Assembly: GCA_022605425.2 (NCBI GenBank)
Contig: JAKIMF020000011.1
Location: 620,001 to 684,000, forward strand
Source: Hamiltosporidium tvaerminnensis
Lineage: Eukaryota; Microsporidia; Dubosqiidae
Direction: 5' to 3'
Length of the DNA: 64,000 nt
The notes beneath the pieces are model-generated. The model was not told the DNA's origin. It worked only from the letters and a program-made list of their open reading frames with translations, and did not search any database. Of this stretch, positions 21,950 through 34,862 are shown one piece after another. The stretch's first letter is position 1. Every line of letters begins with the position of its first letter. The position numbers and the translations under genes are program-made.

Positions 21950-23060
21950 TACAGACACCAAAACCGTCAGAATTAACTCTCTCTAGAACAATCCGGCCTC
22001 TGATTTATAAAATCTATACATTTTGTTTCTTCGTTTCAATTGATTTGTATAAAAAAATCTTTAAATAAGAACCACTTCCCCTGAATTTGATCTAATATGG
22101 TTTTAATTAACATTAGCATCTTCGACCGTTCTTGAAGTATAAAATCTCTATAGTTTATATCTACTCTTTCGAAGCCAAAAAGTATGGCTTGTGATTCAAA
22201 GTTACTATAAATTTATATGAGGATTGTTTCATCAATAAATTCTAAATTATATTCAATGGGAGTTTTTTCTTCTATAAATTCGGTTACTTCTTCCATTATG
22301 TTGTAGGGACTGCGTAAGGCAACATATTTATAACCATTTGACATCTAAATACCTGCATTCTGAAATATTTTTTGGCCTACTTCATGATGTTTGTATTCAA
22401 AAACAATTTTATCCAGAATTTCACCCCATTATGTCGACACCGGATAATACTTTGGCAGTTTTCCTTTCCAGTGTTTGATTAACACTTTCGGCTTGGTCTT
22501 GGTTTAAAGATGTTTTGGCCTTCGTTTTACAAACGTAAAGAATATAAACTTAAAAACTCTGTAATACCAGAATTGTTATATTCTCTGTCGTTATCTCTTT
22601 GTACGATAATCGGCATGCCTTTATATTTAAATATTTTCTTTGAGACAGACATGATGTTTCTTACTGTTTTACTTTTATAGGCAAATGAAAAAAAATTGGA
22701 ATAGCAATATAAAATGTTTAAAATCCGCTCATATCTTTTATATTAATTGGCATAATTTCTTAGATTAACCCAATCTATTTGTACGATATCTCATAGATGT
22801 CGTGATATGATGCGTAATTTGTGAGATGCGAGATAGTGGTATATATATCTTGCAGGTTAAACATTTCAGGATATTTTCGTTAATGATTGCCATTTTAAAC
22901 CCGATGAATCAAATTTTTGCGTTTTCATACATTGCCATCATTCCTTTGTGATAAGATAGATGAAGTGCATCAGATAAAGCATGTTGATTTTTAAAATCGT
23001 CTTCCGTTACTGCCTCTTTATAAACGTTTTCGCATTCTTTATAAATTAATTTTTCGTTTA
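21950..23060 (-). pseudogene. decayed retroviral-type integrase
   Basis: The minus strand, read across several frames, shows a zinc-binding H-x5-H...C-x2-C segment (LHLSYHK ... CLTCK, near 22970-22860). A core start QIDWVNL follows near 22785-22765, then RDNDREYNNSG near 22600-22570 and NQDQAESVNQTLERK near 22505-22460. The spacing between the second Asp and the Glu is about 35 residues, as in DD35E integrases. A WGEILDKIVFEYKHHEVG-like string follows near 22430-22380. Stops (for example after the zinc segment) show it is dead. Such integrases belong to LTR retrotransposons (Ty3/gypsy-like) or Ginger-type DNA transposons; I cannot decide which. Confidence 0.6.
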
Positions 23061-26000
23061 TTACTCGTAGTTATTTTTTATTTTATCAAAATTCTTTTTT
23101 TTTGCTGAAACAGATTCTAAGAAGACGCATTTTTTTTATTCGTAAGGCATTGTTGCAAAAGTTTTATTTCTAAGATAGTTAAAATGACTTTTATGGAATT
23201 TTATTCTTGCTCAAATTTCCCTAAAAAACGCAAATAAATAAAAAAAAATATTAGACACCTATTGGAAGTTAAACAAAAGATTCAAATAATCAAAATTTCT
23301 AAATATAAAAAATAATTTTATAGTTCTTTATATGAGTAAACTTCACATATAAGTTTAACAATTATTATCTTTATTGGCTAAATTATGTAAAGTTCAATTT
23401 CAACATAATCTTTAACTTTCTTTTGAGTTTTCCGTATAATTTCGTATACAATTTTTTTTATTTGATTTATCAAATCCATTTATCGTCGTTAAAGTTTAAT
23501 TCATTAAGACAATGTTTGTTTGCCTAAAATATCATATCGCAAAGATGTATTTTCTCAACGGGAATATAAACCATTTATATTAATCCTCTTTTTATAAATT
23601 TTTAAGAGATCAATAGTCTTGCTCAACCAGAATTATGTAGAATTTTTTCATCTTGGTCTGCGAAGAAAAATTTTAAACCTTGTTTTGTGAATTATTAATT
23701 AGATTTTATTCCTATAATTACAAATATTAAACGGCTCTAGGTATAACCAATGTTAAGTTCTAACTATGTAAATATCTGGTATCACAAAATTATGTTCCCC
23801 ACCGAGTCTCAACCGTTGCTTTTACCATTAATATACAAACGTACTTCTTAAATTTTCGAAAATTTGATTCACAAAGTAATTGGTTTCATCAAGTGTTATT
23901 CTGTTTTAATTTCAGAGCCATCAAATTATTGGTTGATATTGATGAGTCTGGAAAGCCCTAATCTAACACTTAATAATCAGTTTGGTGTATGATAAAAGTG
24001 AAATATTCCAGAAAGACATTCAAGCCGTTATAAATACATTAATATGTATTTACTATTTAGATAGCAAACTGAATAAAATTTTCATTGTTTAACTAGCAGA
24101 ATCATGTTTTGGATTTTTATAGCATGAATTTCTAGATTCTCTATTATGACGAGGCTGAACCCAATCTATATTTCTTCGCATCTCAAAATATATTTATGAC
24201 TAGGCCTAATAATTTGCAATTCTTTGTAGAGAGAAATTGTTTCAAGATATCTTAATGAGTAATAGCCATTTTACTTAACTAGGGATTTTTAATTATATAT
24301 TGCTTGAAGTATTTTTTTGTTTGTCTCTTCTATGGTTGCAATCCAAGACTTTTCTGCCTTCCTTAAATTTTATTGACTAGATACCTTTAACAAACTTTAT
24401 TAAATTGTATTAATTTTTCTTTTGATTTACTGCTTTTCCGTATTTTTTTTATATTTCTGTTTGGTAATACGGGTTAAAAATATCTATAAATTTGCAAAAA
24501 GAAAATTTCTAAGTTTATTTTGGTTATTATTCTTGATTAGGGATGGCTTTCGTTGTTATATTCAAACATTTATATATTTTTAGGTGCTCATGCGTATTTT
24601 TAACCAAAATATTTGTCAAATCTACTCCATTTGTTACTATGACAGAGACTTAGTCGAAATCATGATATATCTATTACATGAGCTGAAAATTTAAATCCGT
24701 TATGGCTTTTCCAAGTTTCTAACATTAAAATATATTCTCTTTTTTCCCTTGAATAATCACGGGGTTGTTTAAGTATCGATTTTTAATTTTCGTAAGCTTT
24801 GTAATTGTTTATTTTTTCTTTAAAATAAACTGTTTTTAATACCAAAATAATTCTAAGGACAATTCTTTATGATATATTCTTTACCCATTTGTCACGCTAT
24901 ATTTTTATTCGAAATGCGATTAATTTCTTTCTTCTCGTTTATTACAAACGAAAAGAATCCAAGAATAGATCCACTTTTTTATGTAAAGAACCTATTTATA
25001 CACACAATCACCAGTTTTTATTCATTTTGAGCCTTCTCCAGGTACCAACGAAACCGCATAACACTAAATATAAAACCTGGACATGAGGAATTACTTTTTT
25101 GTTAAATTTTTGATACAATTTTATTTCTTAATAGAACAACATTTGTATTTCATAAAATTATCATTTGATATTTCATTTTGTACTATTGATTTTAACCTCG
25201 GTTCGTCTTTTTAATAGGTTTTGATTAACCCTAATAATATTATTTTAACCTATTTAGAGATGAATAGTATTCACCCTCGGAATATACTCATGTTCTTACT
25301 TCGGATATGCTTTTTGAAAAGTTAAGTATCAATGTTTGCGGCATTTTTTAAAAATCTAGCTTAATTTCTGATGTAGAAAACTTCATGATTTGCATTTTAT
25401 TGCAATCGCAAAAAGAATAAAAATTTTTGGTTGAACATGATAGGTCTGTAATCAGAACTTTCTGTAATATACTCTTAACAGACAAAAAATTAAAATTACG
25501 GTTTCACTGACAGATTACAATAGTCTTTTATAATATATAACCAAGATAATAAACTCTGAATATTGCATATAATTGCAGGTCTAATATGAGAAAAATTAAG
25601 ACAATTTCAAAGATTAGCTGTTTCGCATTCATAATTCCATTTATAGTATTTATTAGGCCCTTTGGTAAATCATTACAAGAGAATTCGAAATAAAATTGTA
25701 CCAATTTTTAATACGTAGAGTTTTACCGTATTTCTCTTTTGAATACCTCAAAAATTTAGACTTTCTACACAAATTATCATTTACTAAGACTTTAAAATTT
25801 AATATAAACACGATAAATATAATTTCGAAATCCTCTACTAAACTATTTTTATGATACTTCTAACTGCTTTCATAAAATATATGTTTTTCCGTATTAAGTA
25901 TAAGTGTATATGTAATTTAACGGCTTGATTATTCCAGTCATTTTTTACCTCTCGATCGAGATGAAAAACTGGCAATTTTCCAATTACTTTTTTAATCTAT

Positions 26001-27129
26001 TTTTATCGGAATCATAGAGAATTGGCTTATAGATCTAATCCGAATTATATTCCACCAAAATGTCACCAATGATTTTCACATCAATTACACACAATTATGG
26101 TCAACTAAATAGTTTTTAATAGGATTATCCTCTCACAATCCCCATTTGACTAATTCTTTTGATTCTTTTTTGTTTCTTTGAGTGATATTTCTTGTTTTGA
26201 AAGAATTTTTGGACTTTTCACTTCGAAATAAAATGTTTTTTAGGCCAAACATTTAACAGAAGAGTGATGAAAATTATCATGGATCATAGTTACACTTTGA
26301 TATGTTTTAAATTCAAATAGATAAAGACTTTTCTTTTATTAATGTTTTTCATGACCTATTTAAAGCTTCTATAAAATAATATGCTAAAAAAGTGAACATG
26401 AACAATTTTTCACATGAAATATCAATATTTTAGCATTTTTATGTTTAATAGAAATAGATCTTTGAGTATTATATGAGTATTTTGTTCAATTTATGTAAAG
26501 CTAGCTTTATCGAAACACAAAAAATTTACACAAAGTTTAATAAAACATGAAAATTCAATAAAATATAATATGATCTTAAAATCTACTTGTAACACAAAGA
26601 GTACACCTTTTTTTCAAATAATTAATTTGGTTTCTTAAAGAAATTTATTTCTAATCACAATGATATCATTTTTTTCTCTTCTTTATTTAAAGATCGGATT
26701 ATCCTCTTTCTTTAATATGTAATCCAAAGATGGTTTTCTTATTTTACTATAGATCAAGATCATTAAAAAATCACTCGATTTATTTTGTTTTTTGAAATAT
26801 TCATCGGTATATCTAAAATTGCTTCAGATAATTATAATGTAGAAGATATATGCACAAACACACATTTAAGAATAAAAATTTTGTACCTTGCTATTAAAAT
26901 AAAATTGGCTACTCTTTGTAATTATTCAATAAATGCATAACTTAAGATCTGAATTTGATCATATGCACAGAAAAATTACTATTTTAGACATTTTTATACT
27001 TGAAAAGTATTTTTTTAGTTTTCTGCTAACAACTTACAATTCGAATGATATAAGTGCTTTTATATTTTATTCGAAAGACAAAAAACCATATTAAAAATAT
27101 TGGTTTATCGCTCATTAGATAAGACTATA
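23061..27129. other. T-rich gene-free region, possible further pol remains
   Basis: No intact gene. The plus strand is strongly T-rich to about 26.7 kb, as expected if a minus-strand coding element decayed here. Near 24760-24650 the minus strand reads KREYILMLETWKSHNGFKFSA, weakly like an RNase H segment of a retroelement. If real, this would be more of the element whose integrase lies at 21950-23060, but the distance is longer than usual. Confidence 0.25.
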
Positions 27130-27600
27130 CATGAAAATAAATTTTCGATGTTTTTGGAATAAAAAATACACTACATTTTTGGTTTTCGTAGGAATTTATC
27201 TAGGAAAAAAAGAGCTAAGAATTAGGGGCTATTTTTCTAAAAAGTTTTTTGTAGTTTTTTACGTAATTAAATCAAAAGCAAGTTTAATACTAGGTAATTA
27301 CATTTTTGAAGCATAGAAACCTAGCCAAGCTCGTCCATGTCGGAATTTAAGACATAGAAGATGCAGAAAACATATTCATGAAAGAACCAGAAACGATTAT
27401 GAGCTAACAATGCTCGTTAATGGGTTATTTCAACGCCAGGATAAACCGCTAGTTGATCACCATGATATGTTAAGATATTGGCACGTTCTTTGGTCAACGT
27501 AGAGATAATAAGGTGACGGGATTTTTTTTAGGAGGAACAAGCAAATTGCGCAGGCCTGATATAACTTTAGCAAAAAGTGTAGTATTGCTTTGTAAGAAAA
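27130..27600 (+). repeat. 720-bp dispersed repeat, highly diverged copy
   Basis: The blocks TTTTTTGTAGTTTTTTACGT at 27245, TAGGTAATTAC near 27291, GAAACCTAGCCAAGCTCG near 27316 and GATATTGGCACGTTCTTTGG near 27474 occur in the same order as in the better copies. Both ends are uncertain. Confidence 0.55.
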
Positions 27601-28644
27601 TTTAGCCTATTAAATCTATTCCCTACCTTTTACGCGAAAGATTTTAAGCTATGGATAACTGAGAAAGATCGTTTAATCATATAAAAAATTTATTTAAGGT
27701 GCCAAGAATAGTTGTAATTCATAAAATTTACATGTGCCACTGTTATAAAAGTATAACCTATTTATTCAACAAAATTATGATCAGATATTATCTAAAGCCG
27801 GCGTATAAAAAGATATACCTTAAATCTTTTTATCTTAATCGCAGTTTTGTTTAATCTATATGTTCAGTGTTCCGAAAATACATCTTTAGTTTAAATTTTC
27901 AAGATTTTAGTGCTTTAAAATTTCCTAAAGTCTTTCGACAACTGATTCTATTTTTTTAATTTACTTCAAATTTCGTTTATTTACTCCTGTAAAATTCTCT
28001 TAGACGATTACCAAAAATTTTTTATTGAGAAATTTTCTAAAAATAACCTTTTAATCCGATTGCTATCTGTGTTTTTTAGACTAAATTTCTTATAAAATTT
28101 TATAGCTTAAAGAATTTCTGTCATATAAGAAGTAAACGTAAAAAATTTCGAAAAAAAAAAACCAAAAAATAGTTATTTTTGAAGAGTTCAAACCATTCCG
28201 TCTGCCAACAACTAATTTTATTATTACTAGAGCTGGCAAGGATAGACGATTACATTTACTACGTAATACCGAATATATTTTGACTTTTCTTATGAAACAG
28301 GTGTTTTTAGAAGTGACGATATATATGAGCATACAAAATACAGGATTATTACCCATGTGATAGTTGAAAAATTTATTCTTTCTAGGTTCAGAAGCGAGTA
28401 ATATTTATGCTCTTCGTATAGTACTTGACCTAAATCTAAAATTGGATGTTTTTTCTCAACCTATTTTGTTTTCTTCTTCATTATCTGCAATTTTCATATA
28501 TATTAAAAAAACGAGCAAAGATAAGGTTTTGTAAAAAAATTAATATAGACTCATGATCCGAATAAATCAAGAAAAATAAAAAAGTATAGAACGTAGTAAA
28601 TATGCTAAAGAAAAAATTAAGAACGTTTTTATTAAGATTGCCAA
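27601..28644. other. gene-free spacer
   Basis: Nothing recognised. The 88-codon minus frame at 28090-28356 shows no family features. Confidence 0.4.
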
Positions 28645-30330
28645 TTAAATTATTACCTCAGACATGCTTTTCAAATATAAAATATTATGAATATTTCTGT
28701 TAAATCCAAATTTTATAATAAAGTTAAAAATGTTTATACATTTTAAAAGTAAATCAATATGCATTTTTGTTTCACCTAAACATTTTCTTCTTAATATTTC
28801 TTCAAGAGTGCCAGCGTCATCTTTTAAAGATATGATAACACTGTTAAACATAAACACATCAATATCTCTACAACCCATGAATTCATTTTTCCGAAGCATC
28901 TCTAAATAGTATTTTATAAGTTTTAAAACAATTTCTGGATCGAGTTCGGTTTTATATATTGCTGCAAAATCAATAAAATTATGATCTACGAATCCGGTTT
29001 TTAAATTGACACTTTTAATATAATTAGCAAAAAAGCCAAAAACATTTTTGTTTAATTGTTCATCCAACAAAAATATCGAATCAATTAGAGCACGCAAGAA
29101 ATAACTATTATACTTCCCATTTATGTATAGTGTATCCTTGCTAAGATAAATACATCGTGTTTCCACAATTCTTAAACTGATAAAAAACTCTTCTGATAAA
29201 TCAAAGTTCTTACTTAACAGCACTTTCATTATTTTAAATAATATTTTCTTGTGAAAATTTAATGTTTTTTTAAGGTCAGAATCAAAGCTAAACATATCAT
29301 GAACGTAATCTTTAATAATGCTAGATATGATTTCTTTACTCGACACTAGTAAACTTTCTATCATTTTCATTCCAACAAAAACACTAAATATGTTTCTTCT
29401 CCTCAAAGGTAAACTCTTCAGCAAATTATAAATAAATTCTTTCAAGTGAACGATTCCAGGAAAATATGATATTAAAGGAGAATCATAATCTATAATCTTA
29501 ATGCTCGAATATTTTCTATCAAAATGCTTCCAATATTCCTCCAATTCTTTTTCTGTAATATTTGTAGTATATTTTATTGTGATTTCATTGTAGGAGATAT
29601 TTTCAAGTGTTATTAGATGCTCCACAGATGTATCTGTATTCGCAATAGCAGTAAACAAATAATCATATTGTAAAAGTGGCAATAGATCTTCCAAGTTCAT
29701 GAAGTTACTAGAAAAATATAATCTGTTCAGGATTAAATTTAGCATATCAGTCGCAGTGAATGACTTATTGCATTCATAGGATGGGAAATATATTCCAGGA
29801 TCACCAAGATAATAATCGTTTGAAGGTGGCGGTAGGAGATAATGAATAATAAATTGAGGATATCTATCAGATGCGTAATAAGCAAATTCATTTTGCGGAT
29901 TTTCCAATGGATTAAATAAATATGCTTGTGAAACTTCGAAAGCATATTGGTTATGATCCGAAATTTGTTCTCCGTAGGGTATTACAAATAAAGAAACAGT
30001 CTTGCTTTGAATACTTCCAGAGGCGGTACTATTTGTTTCCAAATCATTGTTATGCCTTTTACTTAAATCGGTCGACATTCTAAAAAGGCACCCCAATCTT
30101 ACGGCTGTATTGCATCCTTTTTTATTGTTAAATTCATCTTCCCGTTTTTTACTACTGTAATATGAATGGTTTCTTTGATATTCTTCTTTATCCAACACTA
30201 TTTCACGTAATAGGCTTTCGTCTAGAATTATATCCTGGTCTCCAACTTGGATACTATCTGATATTGCAGTAAGTATAAGATTTATTCCGTTCAATAATAA
30301 AATAATTCTTAGAGAATACAAAAATTTCAT
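28645..30330 (-). CDS. secreted paralogue family protein, 561 residues
   Basis: Function unknown; the family appears lineage-specific. Residues 1-23 form a signal peptide (MKFLYSLRIILLLNGINLIL), so export is likely. Residues about 25-190 are variable and polar. From about 190 a conserved, mostly helical domain runs to the end, with LLPLLQYDYLF near 213, NIFSVFVGMKMIESLLVS near 310, FLRALIDSIFLLDE near 415 and IKFGFNRNIHN near 545. The start is fixed by the signal peptide and by CCC directly before the ATG. Codons for residues 273-338 are nearly identical in DNA to the paralogue at 38663, unlike the rest. The neighbours are gene-free spacer on both sides. No catalytic motif is visible. Confidence 0.9.
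   Translation of the reverse strand: MKFLYSLRIILLLNGINLILTAISDSIQVGDQDIILDESLLREIVLDKEEYQRNHSYYSSKKREDEFNNKKGCNTAVRLGCLFRMSTDLSKRHNNDLETNSTASGSIQSKTVSLFVIPYGEQISDHNQYAFEVSQAYLFNPLENPQNEFAYYASDRYPQFIIHYLLPPPSNDYYLGDPGIYFPSYECNKSFTATDMLNLILNRLYFSSNFMNLEDLLPLLQYDYLFTAIANTDTSVEHLITLENISYNEITIKYTTNITEKELEEYWKHFDRKYSSIKIIDYDSPLISYFPGIVHLKEFIYNLLKSLPLRRRNIFSVFVGMKMIESLLVSSKEIISSIIKDYVHDMFSFDSDLKKTLNFHKKILFKIMKVLLSKNFDLSEEFFISLRIVETRCIYLSKDTLYINGKYNSYFLRALIDSIFLLDEQLNKNVFGFFANYIKSVNLKTGFVDHNFIDFAAIYKTELDPEIVLKLIKYYLEMLRKNEFMGCRDIDVFMFNSVIISLKDDAGTLEEILRRKCLGETKMHIDLLLKCINIFNFIIKFGFNRNIHNILYLKSMSEVII
29316..29513 (-). repeat. 198-bp tract shared with the paralogue at 39304-39501
   Basis: The two tracts align without gaps and I count six differences. 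The DNA on both sides diverges at once. This is best explained by gene conversion between paralogues about 10 kb apart. Confidence 0.85.
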
Positions 30331-30333
30331 GGG
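30331..30333 (-). promoter_or_regulatory. CCC start-site signal
   Basis: Sense strand TTGAACCCATG; the triplet abuts the start of the 561-residue gene. Confidence 0.6.
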
Positions 30334-33300
30334 TTCAAGATTCTATGCATTTAATATGCCAATAAATTTTAAATTTAGAAGATTTGATAAGTTATTAAAA
30401 AAATCTAGAAATTATTTTATCCCTCATTCTGAATCTTATACAAAGTTATATTCATGATAAATATAGAAAGTGTGCTTTTAAAATTAAAAAATTCATTGTT
30501 TAAACATATAATTTATTTAATAAATTTACTGGTAATTTCGTAAAGTAACTATTTTTAAAAAGTTAGATCTTATATATTTAGAAACAATTGAATTTGTTCG
30601 TTTCCGATTTTAGAAATCTAATTATTGTCTAAATTATATGGATTCCCGAATTTTTTTTCAAACCCCTTTGTTGAGGTTTGTTTTACATAAAATGCACATA
30701 TTGTCAAAGACTCTTATAGATTCTATTTGTATGTATCTTATTCGTCTTTTTATCATTTTAAAGTTCATATTTCTTGATCCTTGTGTATTTCACTTATTCT
30801 GTCTTTTAACTAAAAGTAGCACACAGACAATAACTTGCCTTTTGCTTTCAGAAATTTATATAGGCTTCTTGGATATTTTCCGGTTCATGGTACTGCTTAT
30901 TTGTGCCCAGGTTAGATTTTTATCGATTGCGGCGAGACATATGAGTTCAGATGCACTTTTTAGTAAAATAATCATTTGATATATATAATTAGTATGTTAA
31001 ATGGCAAACCACTCACTATTTTTGTTTATTTTGGTAATGTCTTCACGTTTCTCGGCTGTCTATATGCTACGATTTTTTGTGTGATTGCTTGCCTTATTTA
31101 CTCCTTAATTATGCATTTTAATTATTCCACAATATCCATTGTTTCTGGATATTCTTTTTTTTATGAATATGTACCAAGTAAAAATTTAAATTTCTCTTCA
31201 GGACTTTAAAAGGTCAATGTCAAGTTCGTGATTATAGATATTACGAAAAATTGAATTTAATTTATTGGCATTTTTTCATTTAAATTGTTAGAGTTTATTT
31301 ATGGAATTAAACAAGTTGATGTGTATGTCCGATCGGAACTGGCATGACGCCATAAATTGAAAATACTATCAAATAAATTTCTACAATAAGTCCTATGAAG
31401 TTAAGATCTACCACATTTTGTATGTTAATTATTCGGCTCGAATAAAACTTTGGTATTTTGTTAAATTTTCTTAGTTGATAAAAAAAGTTTTTTTGTATCA
31501 TTGAATGAATTATGCCATAATTCTTACATGTATCCAGAGTTTCTAAACGTTCTGTAAACTCAATTTTTAGAATATCATTCAGTCATTACATGAATTTCAG
31601 TCAAAAATAAATCTATTAATAAGGGAATAATTATTAGCCTAAAACTTTTGAAAATTAACCGTAGAAAATTCTAAATGCAAAAATATGTTTTAACGTTGTT
31701 ATTTCATTATATTATATTTGCATATCGCCTCTGTTACATAATACCTGTGTGGTCGATGAATATCTTATTCTTAATAACATTAACAAAACTAAAAAAACAA
31801 CAAAAATATGATTTGATATAATTAAATAAAATAGGAACTTATTTCTACTAATTAAACGTAAATTTTATTTTCCTTAAATTATTTCTTAATTTTTTAATAT
31901 TTTTACTGTTGCACACTATCTTGTAGGTAAGATAGCATGGAAGCGAAGCTATTCATTTTATGCATTTTGATTGCACCATAATAACACGTATTTCTCTGCT
32001 GCTTTTAACATTGTTTGGAGAATACTAATTCCTTACATTGTTATTCGACTGCAAAACTATACAACGATTAATTTCTTTTTTAGTTTAATTTTACTATAGT
32101 CAAGCTTCTGTATTGCATTTACTGTATTTGAAAGAAATAAAAGTCATACAATTCGAATTCCTTAACTCTTTCTAATTGTCATTCAACAGTCTTATTCTTC
32201 TACAAGGGAATCTTAGTGTGAAACCAGGGAATAATCATCTTATTTATGTTCTTTTGCTATTCCAGACACATAAATTTAATATATATTTCTGCTCGTGGCT
32301 ATTCATTAGAGAGTCATTGCCAGATATGGCCAAAAGCATTTTATTTTCGTTATATTTGTGAATAACTCTATATCTTTTGGAATACTTGTTGCTCTGTTTA
32401 CCTTTTCTGATTCCTTAATTCATCGTATAGTAAAAGAATAACTAAGTATGAATTTTTGCATCTAATCGATTTTTTTGATGAAGTATATCTGAGACAAGCT
32501 AATGCCACTATAAACACAAATTTCGTTAAAAAATCTAAAATTTCGCATGTTTAAGGATAAATTTTATATTTAAAAACATATATGGATTGCTTGAAATTAT
32601 TTAATGGAACCGCTTTTTTCAACACATTTTATCCAAAAACGATAATGTTTACTTCTATTTATTTCTTAGAAGCAATTTCCAGAAATATAGTAATGTCTTT
32701 ATGTGTTCGAAACTTTTGATGATACGTAAAACATTTACTCGGCTCCTTTCTTTCTAAGATTGGAATAAATTTGATTTAATAAGATCAAAAACATAAGCTG
32801 CATATTTTAAGATGCCTCATCTAGACGAATAATGCTACTAAGTTTTTCTGTTTAACTTAATCCTTGGTTTTAATTCATTATTTTTGTTTTTAAGGAATAT
32901 TACCCCAAGACTTCTAGCTAGTATATATTGTTCGCATGTTTTTACACACTGCACTCTTCTACTCAGATTTAAACATGATTAGCTAATCTACTACACTTAA
33001 AATAAATGCTAGCGGTTAAACAATTACTTTTACGGCTATTATGTCGGGCAAAAAAAACTTTTTTTTAGCTTTATAATGTATAAAATGCATTTAAATACAC
33101 ATCTTCGGAATTTGCTTCTTATGTTCAGACTTTTAGAGGGATTGCACGTTTTTCTAACTTCGTTTCCTGATTCTCGATATAAATATTCGGTTTCTTTTGA
33201 TTATATTGCAGCTTATGTAATCAGCTTCCCTTAAGAGATTTTTAGATTCATGCATAATAGACTAAAAAATTGCAACTCGAATTTTTTTGAAAACTTTTTT

Positions 33301-34680
33301 TTAATCATACGTTAACAAAGAGCCGAATCAAAGCAATATAGTACTAAAATACAAAAAAATAAAATTGTAAACACAAATGGTATTTTTGAATTGTGAGTTA
33401 ATCAAATAAATGACAAATTCCATATAAGTTTGTTTGTATTAAATAATGTTCGAATCTGTACTCGATACGACTCACATTTACATTCGCCAATAATTACCTA
33501 TTAAATTTTCATTTTTTTTCTAATTGCCGTACTACGTAATGCAAAATCATTGCGAATTTCATATTTAGGAATCCGAAATTTCGTCAATTTTTTTAACTCT
33601 ATTTGAAGACATTGTTATATTTGTTATGCCACTGAGTAACTATCAATTTATTACGATGCCACAAATATTGTTTCATTTGAGAGGTATCGCTGCAAAAACC
33701 GGCATTTTTATTGCAAAACAATGCAGTTCCATGTTCAAAGACTTAAAAAAATTACATTTTTAACACAGGCATATTAGATAACTTAGCTTACACTATTCAG
33801 AGCACTTCGGAATTTATTTTTGATATAAACCACAAGAAACACATTGTGATTGAAATAATGATTTTCTTGACTATGATTTCTTTTATAAATTGTATCTAGA
33901 TTTTAATATTATTTTTGTCTTTTAAATTACCACTCTTCGAGTTGATATTTTTTGTATTTCAAAACCTTCAAAAGTCCAAAAATAGATATTAAGTTTGCAC
34001 TATAGAACTTTTAAGCTTGTAATAGCTTTCCATATTTGCAAGCTGATCAGTTCCCATATTTATTGATTCAAGGTATATAGAATATTTCCCAAATTTGTTT
34101 TGCCTTTATAAATTTAAAAACTTTAAGTAAGTTCTATTCAAACTTCTTCATATTATTTTATCGTTGTACCAAACTTTTTGCATGTAATTTAGTGTTGCAA
34201 ACGTGTTCTTTTATGTCTAGATGATTGACTTATATATTTTAGAATGAATTTGAGTCGCTTCACAATCCTCTATACACTAATTTATACGAAAAAGAACTTT
34301 CTTCTAGGGAGAAACTTCAAAATAACTGATTTAAACGGGGTTCAATTTCTTTTTTCTAATGCAATCACTTTTTGACAAATAAATTCTTAGCTTATTCCGT
34401 TTTCAAAACGAGGTTTTTATTTTCTATGAGTATTTTAGCATCTATATTCTAGAATTTTACTTTTTTTAAAATCCATTTTAGGTACAAATTGGAACATTTT
34501 GGATTTCTCTTCGAACTTCATATTTGAGGACTTCATAAGAAGATCGAATACAGGAGATAAGCGTGTATATTAGTAAATATTTTGCTTGTAATATTATTAT
34601 TTTGATCTTAGTTCGATTCATTATAGTCAAAGCTTCTATATTGCTATTTTTCATCGAAAAATGATATATCCAGTAGAATA
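30334..34680. other. T-rich gene-free region
   Basis: No credible gene. The plus strand is T-rich throughout, which creates hydrophobic frames such as those at 30638-30979 and 30976-31209; these overlap by four bases but show no family motif or start signal. Confidence 0.4.
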
Positions 34681-34685
34681 TTTTG

Positions 34686-34862
34686 ATTTTCAATATAATT
34701 CATAACAAATAAGATTACTTGAATCGACTGTAGGCCTACTACAATCCATGCAAGTCTTGAATTTCATGATACATTTTATACGGATAAAATTAAATAGAAT
34801 CTGCTGTTTGGTACGATTTAGATCTTGTAAAACACTAGTTGAAGCTGGCAAATCGACTTCTA
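34686..34862 (-). pseudogene. fossil frame with a Cys pair, possible transposase N-terminus
   Basis: Fifty-eight minus-strand codons are open between stops, including LFNFIRIKC and KTCMDCS. The layout (helical lead, then C-x2-C and a later Cys) resembles the zinc ribbon at the start of IS1595/ISXO2-type transposases found in microsporidia. A second frame just upstream (MQAYTNLEYLRK...) could be its continuation after a frameshift. The evidence is weak. Confidence 0.2.

Noticed and set aside
24150-24200. IDWVQ-like string as a second integrase core
   Set aside because: It is too short and isolated; no second or third catalytic block follows at the right distance.
30638-31209. Two overlapping hydrophobic frames as membrane protein genes
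   Set aside because: They come from T-rich sequence, have no CCC signal, and show no conserved motif.
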